Source: Pseudomonas chlororaphis subsp. aurantiaca (GTDB lineage Bacteria > Pseudomonadota > Gammaproteobacteria > Pseudomonadales > Pseudomonadaceae). From it: a stretch of 64,000 bases of DNA. The stretch covers positions 2,542,001 through 2,606,000 of the forward strand of contig NZ_CP059162.1 in the NCBI RefSeq assembly GCF_013466605.1, in the 5' to 3' direction. Shown here piece by piece: positions 16,663 to 25,594 of the stretch (position 1 is its first letter; each line of letters begins with the position of its first letter). The position numbers and the translations under genes were made by a program. The notes beneath the pieces were generated by a model that was given only the letters and a program-made list of their open reading frames with translations, had not been told where the DNA came from and searched no databases.

Positions 16663-19600
16663 ATGTTACCGATCAAGATCATCGCAAAAGACACTGGGCA
16701 TCCTCTGGATGTCACGGGCAATAATCTGCTGACAATCAATCGGCCGGCGGTCATCAAGATGTCCACGGCAGCCGAGGATATTCAGTCGGTCAGTCGCGAA
16801 GGCGAACGTCTTGTTATCAAGCTCAAGAGTGGTGAAACCATCTCCATCGATGGCTTTTTCGAGGTGGTCGATGGCGTAAAAAGCGATCTGGTGTTCGAAG
16901 ATCCCAACACTGGTGAGCTGCTGATCGCCGATTACTCGGTCCCTTGGACTGGCGTGTCACTGGTGTCGCTTGAGTCGATCGACTCGCTGCTGGCCGTGGC
17001 TGAAGTCGAGTCCACGGGTTGGCTGGCGCCCTTGCTGGGCCTGGCCGCCGTGGGCGGCGCGGTGGCGATTGCCAGCCATCACAGCGGTGGTGGCGGCGGT
17101 AGCAGTTCCGATGCGGCGAGTGCCGATCAGGGGCCGACCACACCGTCGACGCCGAGCGTACTGTTCAACAACATGCATGGCCTGACCGGCAAGGCCGATG
17201 CCGGGGCGACCATTTCCCTGACCCTGGCCGACGGTACTGTGGTCACAACAGTGGCCGATGATACCGGGCTCTGGCATTTCAACCCCAATCCGCTGGCCGA
17301 TGGCGAACAGGGTTCCCTGCAAGCCAGCCTGAATGGCGTGCAGAGCGGTTCGACCAGCACCGGCGTGGCTGACGTCACGGCGCCTGCCGAGCCGGTAGTG
17401 ACCCAGAACAACCAGGATGGCCTGGCCGGTAGCGCCGAGCCGGGCAGCACCATTACCGTCAGTCTTGCCGATGGCAGTACCGTCATTGCAACCGTGGGGG
17501 CAGACGGTCAATGGAGCATCATCCCGACCCCACTTACCCCGGGTGTCAGCGGATCAATCATTGTCACTGATGCTGCCGGTAACTCCAGCGCGAGTGTCGA
17601 AACCGGAATAATGGGTACCGCGCAACCGGCACCTCCTACGATTGACCAGGACAATAGCAATGGCCTGAGCGGTACCGGCAAGCCGGGCAGCACAGTGACC
17701 GTCACACTGCCAGACGGCAGTACTGTCACCACTATTGTCGACGAAAACGGCAACTGGTCCTTCGTGCCGAGCCCGCTGAAACCCGGTGAGCAGGGTACGA
17801 TCACCATCACTGACGAGTCTGGCAATACCAGCGATGCTGTGGGCACGGGCACCGGCGATCGGACGCCCCCAGCGCCCCCTGTCATTGACCAGGACAATAG
17901 CAATGGCCTGAGCGGTACCGGAGAGCCGGGCAATACGGTGACCGTCACACTGCCAGACGGCAGTACCGTCACCACTATTGTCGACGAAAACGGCAACTGG
18001 TCCTTCGTGCCGAGCCCGCTGAAACCCGGTGAGCAGGGTACGATCACCATCACTGACGAGTCTGGCAATACCAGCGATGCTGTGGGCACGGGCACCGGCG
18101 ATCGGACGCCCCCAGTGCCCCCTGTCATTGACCAGGACAATAGCAATGGCCTGAGCGGTACCGGGGAGCCGGGCAATACGGTGACCGTCACACTGCCAGA
18201 CGGCAGTACCGTCACCACTATTGTCGACGAAAACGGCAACTGGTCCTTCGTGCCGAGCCCGCTGAAACCCGGTGAGCAGGGTACGATCACCATCACTGAC
18301 GAGTCTGGCAATACCAGCGATGCTGTGGGCACGGGCACCGGCGATCGGACGCCCCCAGCGCCCCCTGTCATTGATCAGGACAATAGCAATGGCCTGAGCG
18401 GTACCGGGGAGCCGGGCAATACGGTGACCGTCACACTGCCAGACGGCAGTACCGTCACCACTATTGTCGACGAAAACGGCAACTGGTCCTTCGTGCCGAG
18501 CCCGCTGAAACCCGGTGAGCAGGGTACGATCACCATCACTGACGAGTCTGGCAATACCAGCGATGCTGTGGGCACGGGCACCGGCGATCGGACGCCCCCA
18601 GCGCCCCCTGTCATTGACCAGGACAATAGCAATGGCTTGAGCGGTACCGGGGAGCCGGGCAATACGGTGACCGTCACACTGCCAGACGGCAGTACCGTCA
18701 CCACTATTGTCGACGAAAACGGCAACTGGTCCTTCGTGCCGAGCCCGCTGAAACCCGGTGAGCAGGGTACGATCACCATCACTGACGAGTCTGGCAATAC
18801 CAGCGATGCTGTGGGCACGGGCACCGGCGATCGGACGCCCCCAGCGCCCCCTGTCATTGACCAGGACAATAGCAATGGCTTGAGCGGTACCGGGGAGCCG
18901 GGCAATACGGTGACCGTCACACTGCCAGACGGCAGTACCGTCACCACTATTGTCGACGAAAACGGCAACTGGTCCTTCGTGCCGAGCCCGCTGAAACCCG
19001 GTGAGCAGGGTACGATCACCATCACTGACGAGTCTGGCAATACCAGCGATGCTGTGGGCACGGGCACCGGCGATCGGACGCCCCCAGTGCCCCCTGTCAT
19101 TGACCAGGACAATAGCAATGGCCTGAGCGGTACCGGGGAGCCGGGCAATACGGTGACCGTCACACTGCCAGACGGCAGTACCGTCACCACTATTGTCGAC
19201 GAAAACGGCAACTGGTCCTTCGTGCCGAGCCCGCTGAAACCCGGTGAGCAGGGTACGATCACCATCACTGACGAGTCTGGCAATACCAGCGATGCTGTGG
19301 GCACGGGCACCGGCGATCGGACGCCCCCAGCGCCCCCTGTCATTGACCAGGACAATAGCAATGGCCTGAGCGGTACCGGGGAGCCGGGCAATACGGTGAC
19401 CGTCACGCTGCCAGACGGCAGTACCGTCACCACTATTGTCGATGAAAACGGCAACTGGTCCTTCGTGCCGAGCCCGCTGAAACCCGGTGAGCAGGGTACG
19501 ATCACCATCACTGACGAGTCTGGCAATACCAGCGATGCTGTGGGCACGGGCACCGGCGATCGGACGCCCCCAGTGCCCCCTGTCATTGACCAGGACAATA

Positions 19601-22600
19601 GCAATGGCCTGAGCGGTACCGGGGAGCCGGGCAATACGGTGACCGTCACACTGCCAGACGGCAGTACCGTCACCACTATTGTCGATGAAAACGGCAACTG
19701 GTCCTTCGTGCCGAACCCACTTCCGGCGGATGAGCAAGGTTCGATCACTGCCACCGACGAGGCTGGTAATGTCAGCGAGGCAACCCCGACTGGCCCAAGC
19801 GATCAGACCGCACCGATCATCGAGGAAAGCTCGCTGGATCTGGTGGATAATGTCGGCACAATTACCGGCACCATTGCTCGTGGCGATGTCACCGATGATG
19901 CGCAACCGGAGTTCACGGGCGCGTTCGCACCTGGCGACGCGGCGTTGGTTAATGTCTATGACAACGGCGTATTGATCGGCAGTGCCGCAGTGGATGCTTC
20001 CGGTAACTGGAGCTTCGTACCGACATTGCCACTGACTGCGGGTGAGCACAGTTTCGTGGCTGAGGCTGTGGACGCTGCGGGTAATGTCAGTGACAAGACG
20101 GCGGCCTGGGACTTCACCCTGGCAGGAGACGCTCCGGCGGCACCGGCCATCATTCAAGTGCTGGATGATGTCGGTACGGTCACCGGCGCCTTGCAGAAAG
20201 GCGACACCACCGACGATAACGCCTTGACCATCACCGGTACCGGCGCGGCAGAAACGCTGGTCACTGTGTTCGTCAATGGCACCGTTGTCGGCTCTGTCGT
20301 GGTCGACGCCAGTGGCAACTGGAGCCTGACCACTGTGGATCTGGGCGCGGACGGTGTGAAAAACATCACGGCACAGGCCTCCGATGCGGCCGGGCAATTG
20401 AGCCCGATGACCGGCGAATATTCGGTCACCCTGGACACCCAGGCACCGACTCAACCCGTCCGGGTCGTCGCGACTGACGATCAAGGAGCACAGGTAGGCC
20501 CGATTGCCCAGAACGGCGTCACCGACGATGCCATCCCGACCTTCAGTGGCAGCGGTGCGGAGAGTGGGGCGCTGGTCAAGCTCTACGACAACGGTGTCGT
20601 CATCGGTTCGACCACGGTCGATGCCAGCGGCAACTGGAGTTACACCGCATCCACCGCATTGGCCGGTGGCGCCCATGCCATCACTGCGACCCTCACGGAC
20701 AAGGCGGGTAATACCAGCGTTGCCAGCGAGGCACTCAACTTCAGCGTCGAAACCGGTGAAGTGGTGGTCAGCATCGTCAAGGCCGTCGACAGCGTCGGCA
20801 GCATCCAGGGGGATGTCGCCAGCCGTGGCCTGACCGACGACGCCACGCCGACGCTGGTCGGTACTGCGACCGCCGGTGCTCTGGTCACCGTCAGCGAGGC
20901 TGGCAAGGTCCTGGGCAGCGTGACGGCCGATGCTTCCGGCAACTGGAGCCTGGAACTGCCGACGCAGACCGAAGGCCTGCACACCTATACCGCCGTAGCG
21001 CGCAATGGTGCCGGTACCGAAGGCTCGGCCGATTTCACGCTGGATATCGACCTGACCGCGCCATCCGCACCCGTGGTATCCGGTGCGTTCGATGACGTGG
21101 GCGTGTACCAGGGGCAACTGGCGCAGAACGGTTTCACGGATGACACCACCCCGACCCTGACGGGCAGCGGCAATGCCGGCGACACGATCAAGGTCTACGA
21201 CAACGGCACCTTGCTGGGCAGTGTGACGGTATCCGCCGAGGGCGCCTGGAGCTTCACCCCATCGACGCCGCTGGCTCAGGGCGCTCATAGCCTGACCGCC
21301 ACCCAGTCCGATGCGGCCGGTAATGAAAGCGTGGCCAGTGCTGCGGTTTCGTTCACTGTCGATACGACTGCGCCAACCGCCACCGTGCAGATCACGGCCA
21401 TTGACCAGGACACCGACGTGCCGGGTGATTTCATCACCTCCGATACTTCCCTGAGCCTGTTTGGCACGCTGTCCACGGCGCTGGGCGCCAACGAGAAGGT
21501 GCAGATCAGCATCAACGACGGTAGCACCTGGTTCGATGTGGTCGTGAGCGACCTCAACTGGCGTTATGACGATGCCCGGGTGTTGACCGATGGCCTGCAC
21601 AATTATCAGGTGCGCGTCATTGACGCGGCTGGCAACGTCGGCTCGCAAGCCTCGCAAGCGGTGGTCATCGATACCGGTATCGGCATTGGCCTGAACATCA
21701 CCGATATCACTCCGGATTCGGGTGTGTTGGGTGACTTCATCACCAGCGCCACCAGCATTGCCGTCAAGGGCACGCTGAGCCAGGAGCTGCCAAGCGGTGC
21801 ACGGGTACAAGTGTCCAGCGACGGTGGCCTGACCTGGGCCAATGCCGCCACCACCGGTACGAGCTGGATTTTCGAAGATCCGACCGTACACGGCGACTCC
21901 GTTGTGGTTTATCAAGCGCGTGTGGTTGCAGCCGGCGGCGAAGTGGTGGATACGGCCAGCCAGGAGGTCACCTTCGACACCGCGGCACCTGCGGCTTCCG
22001 CTCTGATCGAATCGATCACCGAAGACCGCGGCGCCAGTCCGAGCGACTTCATCACCAACGACAATCGCCTGGTGATCAACGGCTCCCTGAGCGATGCCGC
22101 CGAGGCTACCGATCGGGTCGAAGTCAGCCTCAACGGTGGCAACACCTGGGAAATGGCCGCTTTCGAAAACGGGAAGTGGAGCCTGGACATGACCGACCGC
22201 GAGCTGGCCGATGGCACTTACATCGTCCAGGCGCGTGTGGTAGATGCGGCGGGTAACCGTGGCACCATCAGCAGCCAGGTTCTGGTCATCGATACTGTCG
22301 GCCTGGGCGCCAACGGCATGACCTCGAGCTTCACCGTCGCCACCGACACCGCGGTCGGTATCAGCAACGGTCATAGCACTGCCGAAACGGCCACCAACAG
22401 CGACCTGATTACCCGTGATACCACGGTCACTGTATCTGGCACGCTGAACACCGCACTGCAAACGGCGCAGCACTTGCAAATCTCGTTCGACAACGGCCAG
22501 AGCTGGGTTACCGTGTTGTCGTCCAGCGGTTCGCTGTGGACCTACACGCTGCCTGAGTTCGCCCAAAGCCAGACACTGAACGTGAAGATGCAGCTGGTCG

Positions 22601-25338
22601 ATACTGCCGGTAACGTCGCCACGGGCACCAGTTTCAACGACTACACCGTGGTCGTGGATCTGGATGCACCGGAACCCGTCACTGTCGCTCCGGTCGTGGC
22701 TTCGGCCGTTACCACGGGCGCCGCGTTGTCGTTCGCCAGCGATGTCCATGGTCGTGTCGAGTCCGGCGCGCTCATTGCACTGGTCGAAGACAGCAACAAG
22801 GACGGTGTCTACAGCGAAGGCGTCGACAAGATCCTGGGTTACGCAACGGCGGATGCCCAAGGCGACTGGCGCATTGATGCCGCGTTGAGCAAGGGCAACC
22901 ACTCGATCGGCTTCGTGGTCTGGGATGCTGCCGGTAACCGCTCCAATATCAGCGATCTGGTGCAAGTGACTGCCAGCGATGCGACAACCGCCGGCAGCCG
23001 GGTGCTGCAGACAACCTGGGGTGGCACCGCCAGTGGCGCGCAGAATGGCTTGAACGCCGCTGCGGTGACCGTCAACGAAGACGGTACTTGGTCGTTCTTC
23101 CAGAGTTCGATGTCGCAGAGCGGCGGTGCAATGGCCAATGCCGGTTATGTCTATAGCGGCGTTGACGATCAAACCTATACCGCCACTTACCTGGCGGAAC
23201 CGACTGGGGTCAACAATCACGACTTCGGCGGGGTCATCAGCCAGGCTGTCTTTGCGGACTACAACCGTGATGGCTTGCAGGACGTCATGAGCCAGACCAG
23301 CAGCAGTACCCGCAATACGGCGCTGTGGACAAAAAATAGCGACGGCACCTATACGGGTACATCGCTGTCCCTTGGAAATGCGGGGGTCTTGGGAATTGGT
23401 GCCAGTGGTGCCGAAACCCATGTCGGTGGTGTTGTGGCTTACGACGCTCAAGGCGACGGTTATCTGGACTTCGCATTTGCAGGTTCCACTGACACCGACC
23501 CCTATATCAAGGTCAGTAATAACCAAGGAACGTTGAGCTATTCGACAGAAGGCGGCGCTCGTTTTGCCCATGAAATCAGCGCGGTCGACGTCAACAACAA
23601 CGGTACGGTGGAACTGGCGGGTCACTCAGCCTACGACTGGCTCAAAGGTTTGTCGGTCCAACTGAGCAATGCGGACGGAAGCATCGCCTCTACCTATAAC
23701 CAGGGAGGTGTGTTCCGCCGGGACAGTCAGCTCGACGATAGTAACCTGCCGATCTCCATGACCTGGGCGGACTTCAACGGCGACGGTTACCTGGACCTGT
23801 TCATCAGTCGCAGCCTGGGTGACGACCGTGCAACCGATACTGACGAAAGCCGCATCTACCTCAACCTTGGCAACGATGCCAACGGTAACTGGCTGGGGAT
23901 GAGTCAGAACGAGCAGTCGTTGAAATTTGGCGACAGCATGGATGGCGGTGCTTCGTTCGCCGTGGACTGGAACCACGATGGGCAGATGGACGTTATCGAG
24001 GTGCCACGTCGCAATGCGACTGACAGCGCAGCCCAGACAGGCTCGCCTACGGTGTACCTGAACCAGGGCGACAACGTCTGGAGTGGCACCGGGCAGTCCC
24101 TCAGTGGTATCACGACCTACGACAACATCACCGGTGCAACGGCAGTGGACTATGACTGGGACGGCGCGGTCGACCTGATCATGTACCGTGCCGGCAGCAC
24201 CAGTGCCGGCCTGCATGCGGATACCGCCACCTCGATCCTGGTCAGGAACGAAAACGTGGTGGCCGACGGCACCAGCCTGCATATCCGTATCCTGGACAAG
24301 AACGGTCTGAACGTGTTCTACGGCAACACCGTCAAGCTGTACAACTCGGCGGGGGACTTGGTTGCAACCCAGATCATCAACCCGCAGTCCTCGGCATCGA
24401 GCAACAGCCAGGGCCTGGTGAACTTCTACGGCCTGGACGCCAGCGAGACGTACTCGGTGCAGTTGTTGCGCACCGAGAACAGCACCATCAACCATGTGGG
24501 TGCCTCGACCTATCAGCAGAACTATGTCAATGGCACGGTGAATCTGAACTGGGGCGGGCTGACGACCGGTGCGGCGCACGATGCCTATGTGCTGACGGCG
24601 GAGTCGACCGCGGCGGTCAACGACAGCATCGGTGAGTCGGGGATGGTCGGGACCGGTTACAACGACACTTTCTTCGGTTCCGAAGGCAACGACACCATCA
24701 CCGGTGGCGGAGGCTGGAACACCGCCATGGACGGTACCCAGACCTGGAGCGCGACGCAGGGCATGGACGTGGTCGACTACAGTCGTGCCACCCTGGCCAT
24801 GCAGATCAACCTGGAGTCGGGTGTGGCGATCGGCATGGGGACTGACACCCTGATCAGCATCGAAGGCATCATCGGCAGTGCGTACGCCGACAGCATCACC
24901 GACAGTTCGGCCAACAACCGGATCGAAGGCGGCGCTGGCAACGATGTGATCTACCTCACCAATGGCGGCAATGACACGTTGCTGTACAAGGTGTTGGACG
25001 CCAGCAATGCCGCCGGTGGCAATGGTAGCGATCAGATCTACAGCTTCCACGTAGGCAATGTGCTCACCGACGGTAATGCCGATGTCATCGATGTCAGCGA
25101 ACTGCTGGGCTACAAAGGCACGGCGGGGCTGTATCAGGACCAGGGTGTGACCAAACTGGACAGCGCCTCTACCGAGTTGCTGGACTACCTGAAAGTGCAG
25201 GTCGTGGGTAACGATACGGTTATCAGCGTTGATCGTGATGGTGCCGGGGCTGAGTTCGGCTTCAGCTCCATCGCCACGCTGGTCGATGTCAAGACCGACC
25301 TGTTGACCCTGCTGCAAAACCACCAGTTGGTGGTGTGA
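16663..25338 (+). CDS. BapA/LapF-type giant repetitive adhesin, type I secretion substrate
   Basis: 2891 residues. Order seen: a BapA-prefix-like N-terminal domain (about 1-135, starting MLPIKIIAKDTG) and a Gly-rich linker (about 138-150); two diverged then nine almost identical 81-residue repeats; five about-100-residue Ig-like repeats with VTDDA/GNWS motifs; four repeats with GDFITSD and NDGSTW motifs; a region with six Ca-binding DxNxDGxxD-like motifs (FG-GAP/VCBS type, 23240-24190); a small beta domain; and a C-terminal RTX/type I secretion target (GSEGNDTITGGGG, GGAGNDVIYL). It should be exported through the adjacent exporter and act in attachment or biofilm. I chose ATG 16663 (GGAG five bases upstream) over 16645 because the prefix domain begins there. 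Confidence 0.9.
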   Translation: MLPIKIIAKDTGHPLDVTGNNLLTINRPAVIKMSTAAEDIQSVSREGERLVIKLKSGETISIDGFFEVVDGVKSDLVFEDPNTGELLIADYSVPWTGVSLVSLESIDSLLAVAEVESTGWLAPLLGLAAVGGAVAIASHHSGGGGGSSSDAASADQGPTTPSTPSVLFNNMHGLTGKADAGATISLTLADGTVVTTVADDTGLWHFNPNPLADGEQGSLQASLNGVQSGSTSTGVADVTAPAEPVVTQNNQDGLAGSAEPGSTITVSLADGSTVIATVGADGQWSIIPTPLTPGVSGSIIVTDAAGNSSASVETGIMGTAQPAPPTIDQDNSNGLSGTGKPGSTVTVTLPDGSTVTTIVDENGNWSFVPSPLKPGEQGTITITDESGNTSDAVGTGTGDRTPPAPPVIDQDNSNGLSGTGEPGNTVTVTLPDGSTVTTIVDENGNWSFVPSPLKPGEQGTITITDESGNTSDAVGTGTGDRTPPVPPVIDQDNSNGLSGTGEPGNTVTVTLPDGSTVTTIVDENGNWSFVPSPLKPGEQGTITITDESGNTSDAVGTGTGDRTPPAPPVIDQDNSNGLSGTGEPGNTVTVTLPDGSTVTTIVDENGNWSFVPSPLKPGEQGTITITDESGNTSDAVGTGTGDRTPPAPPVIDQDNSNGLSGTGEPGNTVTVTLPDGSTVTTIVDENGNWSFVPSPLKPGEQGTITITDESGNTSDAVGTGTGDRTPPAPPVIDQDNSNGLSGTGEPGNTVTVTLPDGSTVTTIVDENGNWSFVPSPLKPGEQGTITITDESGNTSDAVGTGTGDRTPPVPPVIDQDNSNGLSGTGEPGNTVTVTLPDGSTVTTIVDENGNWSFVPSPLKPGEQGTITITDESGNTSDAVGTGTGDRTPPAPPVIDQDNSNGLSGTGEPGNTVTVTLPDGSTVTTIVDENGNWSFVPSPLKPGEQGTITITDESGNTSDAVGTGTGDRTPPVPPVIDQDNSNGLSGTGEPGNTVTVTLPDGSTVTTIVDENGNWSFVPNPLPADEQGSITATDEAGNVSEATPTGPSDQTAPIIEESSLDLVDNVGTITGTIARGDVTDDAQPEFTGAFAPGDAALVNVYDNGVLIGSAAVDASGNWSFVPTLPLTAGEHSFVAEAVDAAGNVSDKTAAWDFTLAGDAPAAPAIIQVLDDVGTVTGALQKGDTTDDNALTITGTGAAETLVTVFVNGTVVGSVVVDASGNWSLTTVDLGADGVKNITAQASDAAGQLSPMTGEYSVTLDTQAPTQPVRVVATDDQGAQVGPIAQNGVTDDAIPTFSGSGAESGALVKLYDNGVVIGSTTVDASGNWSYTASTALAGGAHAITATLTDKAGNTSVASEALNFSVETGEVVVSIVKAVDSVGSIQGDVASRGLTDDATPTLVGTATAGALVTVSEAGKVLGSVTADASGNWSLELPTQTEGLHTYTAVARNGAGTEGSADFTLDIDLTAPSAPVVSGAFDDVGVYQGQLAQNGFTDDTTPTLTGSGNAGDTIKVYDNGTLLGSVTVSAEGAWSFTPSTPLAQGAHSLTATQSDAAGNESVASAAVSFTVDTTAPTATVQITAIDQDTDVPGDFITSDTSLSLFGTLSTALGANEKVQISINDGSTWFDVVVSDLNWRYDDARVLTDGLHNYQVRVIDAAGNVGSQASQAVVIDTGIGIGLNITDITPDSGVLGDFITSATSIAVKGTLSQELPSGARVQVSSDGGLTWANAATTGTSWIFEDPTVHGDSVVVYQARVVAAGGEVVDTASQEVTFDTAAPAASALIESITEDRGASPSDFITNDNRLVINGSLSDAAEATDRVEVSLNGGNTWEMAAFENGKWSLDMTDRELADGTYIVQARVVDAAGNRGTISSQVLVIDTVGLGANGMTSSFTVATDTAVGISNGHSTAETATNSDLITRDTTVTVSGTLNTALQTAQHLQISFDNGQSWVTVLSSSGSLWTYTLPEFAQSQTLNVKMQLVDTAGNVATGTSFNDYTVVVDLDAPEPVTVAPVVASAVTTGAALSFASDVHGRVESGALIALVEDSNKDGVYSEGVDKILGYATADAQGDWRIDAALSKGNHSIGFVVWDAAGNRSNISDLVQVTASDATTAGSRVLQTTWGGTASGAQNGLNAAAVTVNEDGTWSFFQSSMSQSGGAMANAGYVYSGVDDQTYTATYLAEPTGVNNHDFGGVISQAVFADYNRDGLQDVMSQTSSSTRNTALWTKNSDGTYTGTSLSLGNAGVLGIGASGAETHVGGVVAYDAQGDGYLDFAFAGSTDTDPYIKVSNNQGTLSYSTEGGARFAHEISAVDVNNNGTVELAGHSAYDWLKGLSVQLSNADGSIASTYNQGGVFRRDSQLDDSNLPISMTWADFNGDGYLDLFISRSLGDDRATDTDESRIYLNLGNDANGNWLGMSQNEQSLKFGDSMDGGASFAVDWNHDGQMDVIEVPRRNATDSAAQTGSPTVYLNQGDNVWSGTGQSLSGITTYDNITGATAVDYDWDGAVDLIMYRAGSTSAGLHADTATSILVRNENVVADGTSLHIRILDKNGLNVFYGNTVKLYNSAGDLVATQIINPQSSASSNSQGLVNFYGLDASETYSVQLLRTENSTINHVGASTYQQNYVNGTVNLNWGGLTTGAAHDAYVLTAESTAAVNDSIGESGMVGTGYNDTFFGSEGNDTITGGGGWNTAMDGTQTWSATQGMDVVDYSRATLAMQINLESGVAIGMGTDTLISIEGIIGSAYADSITDSSANNRIEGGAGNDVIYLTNGGNDTLLYKVLDASNAAGGNGSDQIYSFHVGNVLTDGNADVIDVSELLGYKGTAGLYQDQGVTKLDSASTELLDYLKVQVVGNDTVISVDRDGAGAEFGFSSIATLVDVKTDLLTLLQNHQLVV
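17641..19750 (+). repeat. Nine tandem 243-bp near-identical repeats in the adhesin gene
   Basis: Units begin with the bases coding IDQDNSNGLSG at 17641, 17884, 18127, 18370, 18613, 18856, 19099, 19342 and 19585, an exact 243-bp period (81 codons). Differences are a few single bases, for example Ala/Val in the PP[AV]PP linker and CTG/TTG in one Leu codon; the last unit diverges after WSFVP. Such DNA identity implies recent duplication or gene conversion, and copy number may vary between isolates or be mis-assembled. Confidence 0.95.
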
Positions 25339-25390
25339 TGTAAAGACACTTTCTCGGCCGACGGATCGGCCGGGGAAGGTTTGGTATGAG

Positions 25391-25422
25391 AAAAACGCAG
25401 ACGATAAGTCTGCGTTTTTTTT
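25391..25422 (+). terminator. Rho-independent terminator after the adhesin gene
   Basis: AACGCAGAC (25394-25402) and GTCTGCGTT (25408-25416) form a 9-bp stem with loop GATAA, followed by an eight-T run (25415-25422). It lies 53 bp past the adhesin stop and separates adhesin and exporter transcripts. Confidence 0.9.
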
Positions 25423-25518
25423 CGCCCATCCAAAAACCTGACCTGCGGCAACAGTGCCGATCGTAAGTCTGGCCCAGGTTTTTCGTGATGGACATTGCGC
25501 CTTATCAGGTTGCTTACG

Positions 25519-25564
25519 CTTTAGGGTTTACCCTACAGATCCCGCCGTGTGGGGTTCTTACCAT
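25519..25564 (+). promoter_or_regulatory. 46-bp element before the type I secretion operon
   Basis: CTTTAGGG-TTTA-CCCTA (inverted TAGGG/CCCTA), then ATCCC...GGGG and CTTACCAT, matching 16456-16501 base for base at 33 of 46 positions. It ends 30 bp before the tolC-like start codon. It is a likely binding site of the same regulator that controls the adhesin. Confidence 0.55.
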
Positions 25565-25594
25565 GGAGACCTTGCTTCATGGAGGTCTACCACA

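Noticed and set aside
16663..17160. LapG-type di-alanine cleavage site in the adhesin N-terminus
   Set aside because: The N-terminus fits the BapA prefix domain; GLAAVGGAVAIA contains AA but not the TAAG/PAAG context of LapA-type retention modules, and no lapD/lapG genes are nearby.
17641..19750. Possible CRISPR array because of regular repeats
   Set aside because: The 243-bp units are contiguous and in frame with a protein, with no short repeats and unique spacers, and no cas genes.
17554..23625. A 2023-codon open frame on the minus strand, opposite the adhesin gene
   Set aside because: It is the antisense of a repetitive, strongly codon-biased gene; its product (HEGPVAVFVDNSGDGTAV... type repeats) mirrors the sense repeats and resembles no family, and there is no separate promoter or ribosome site.
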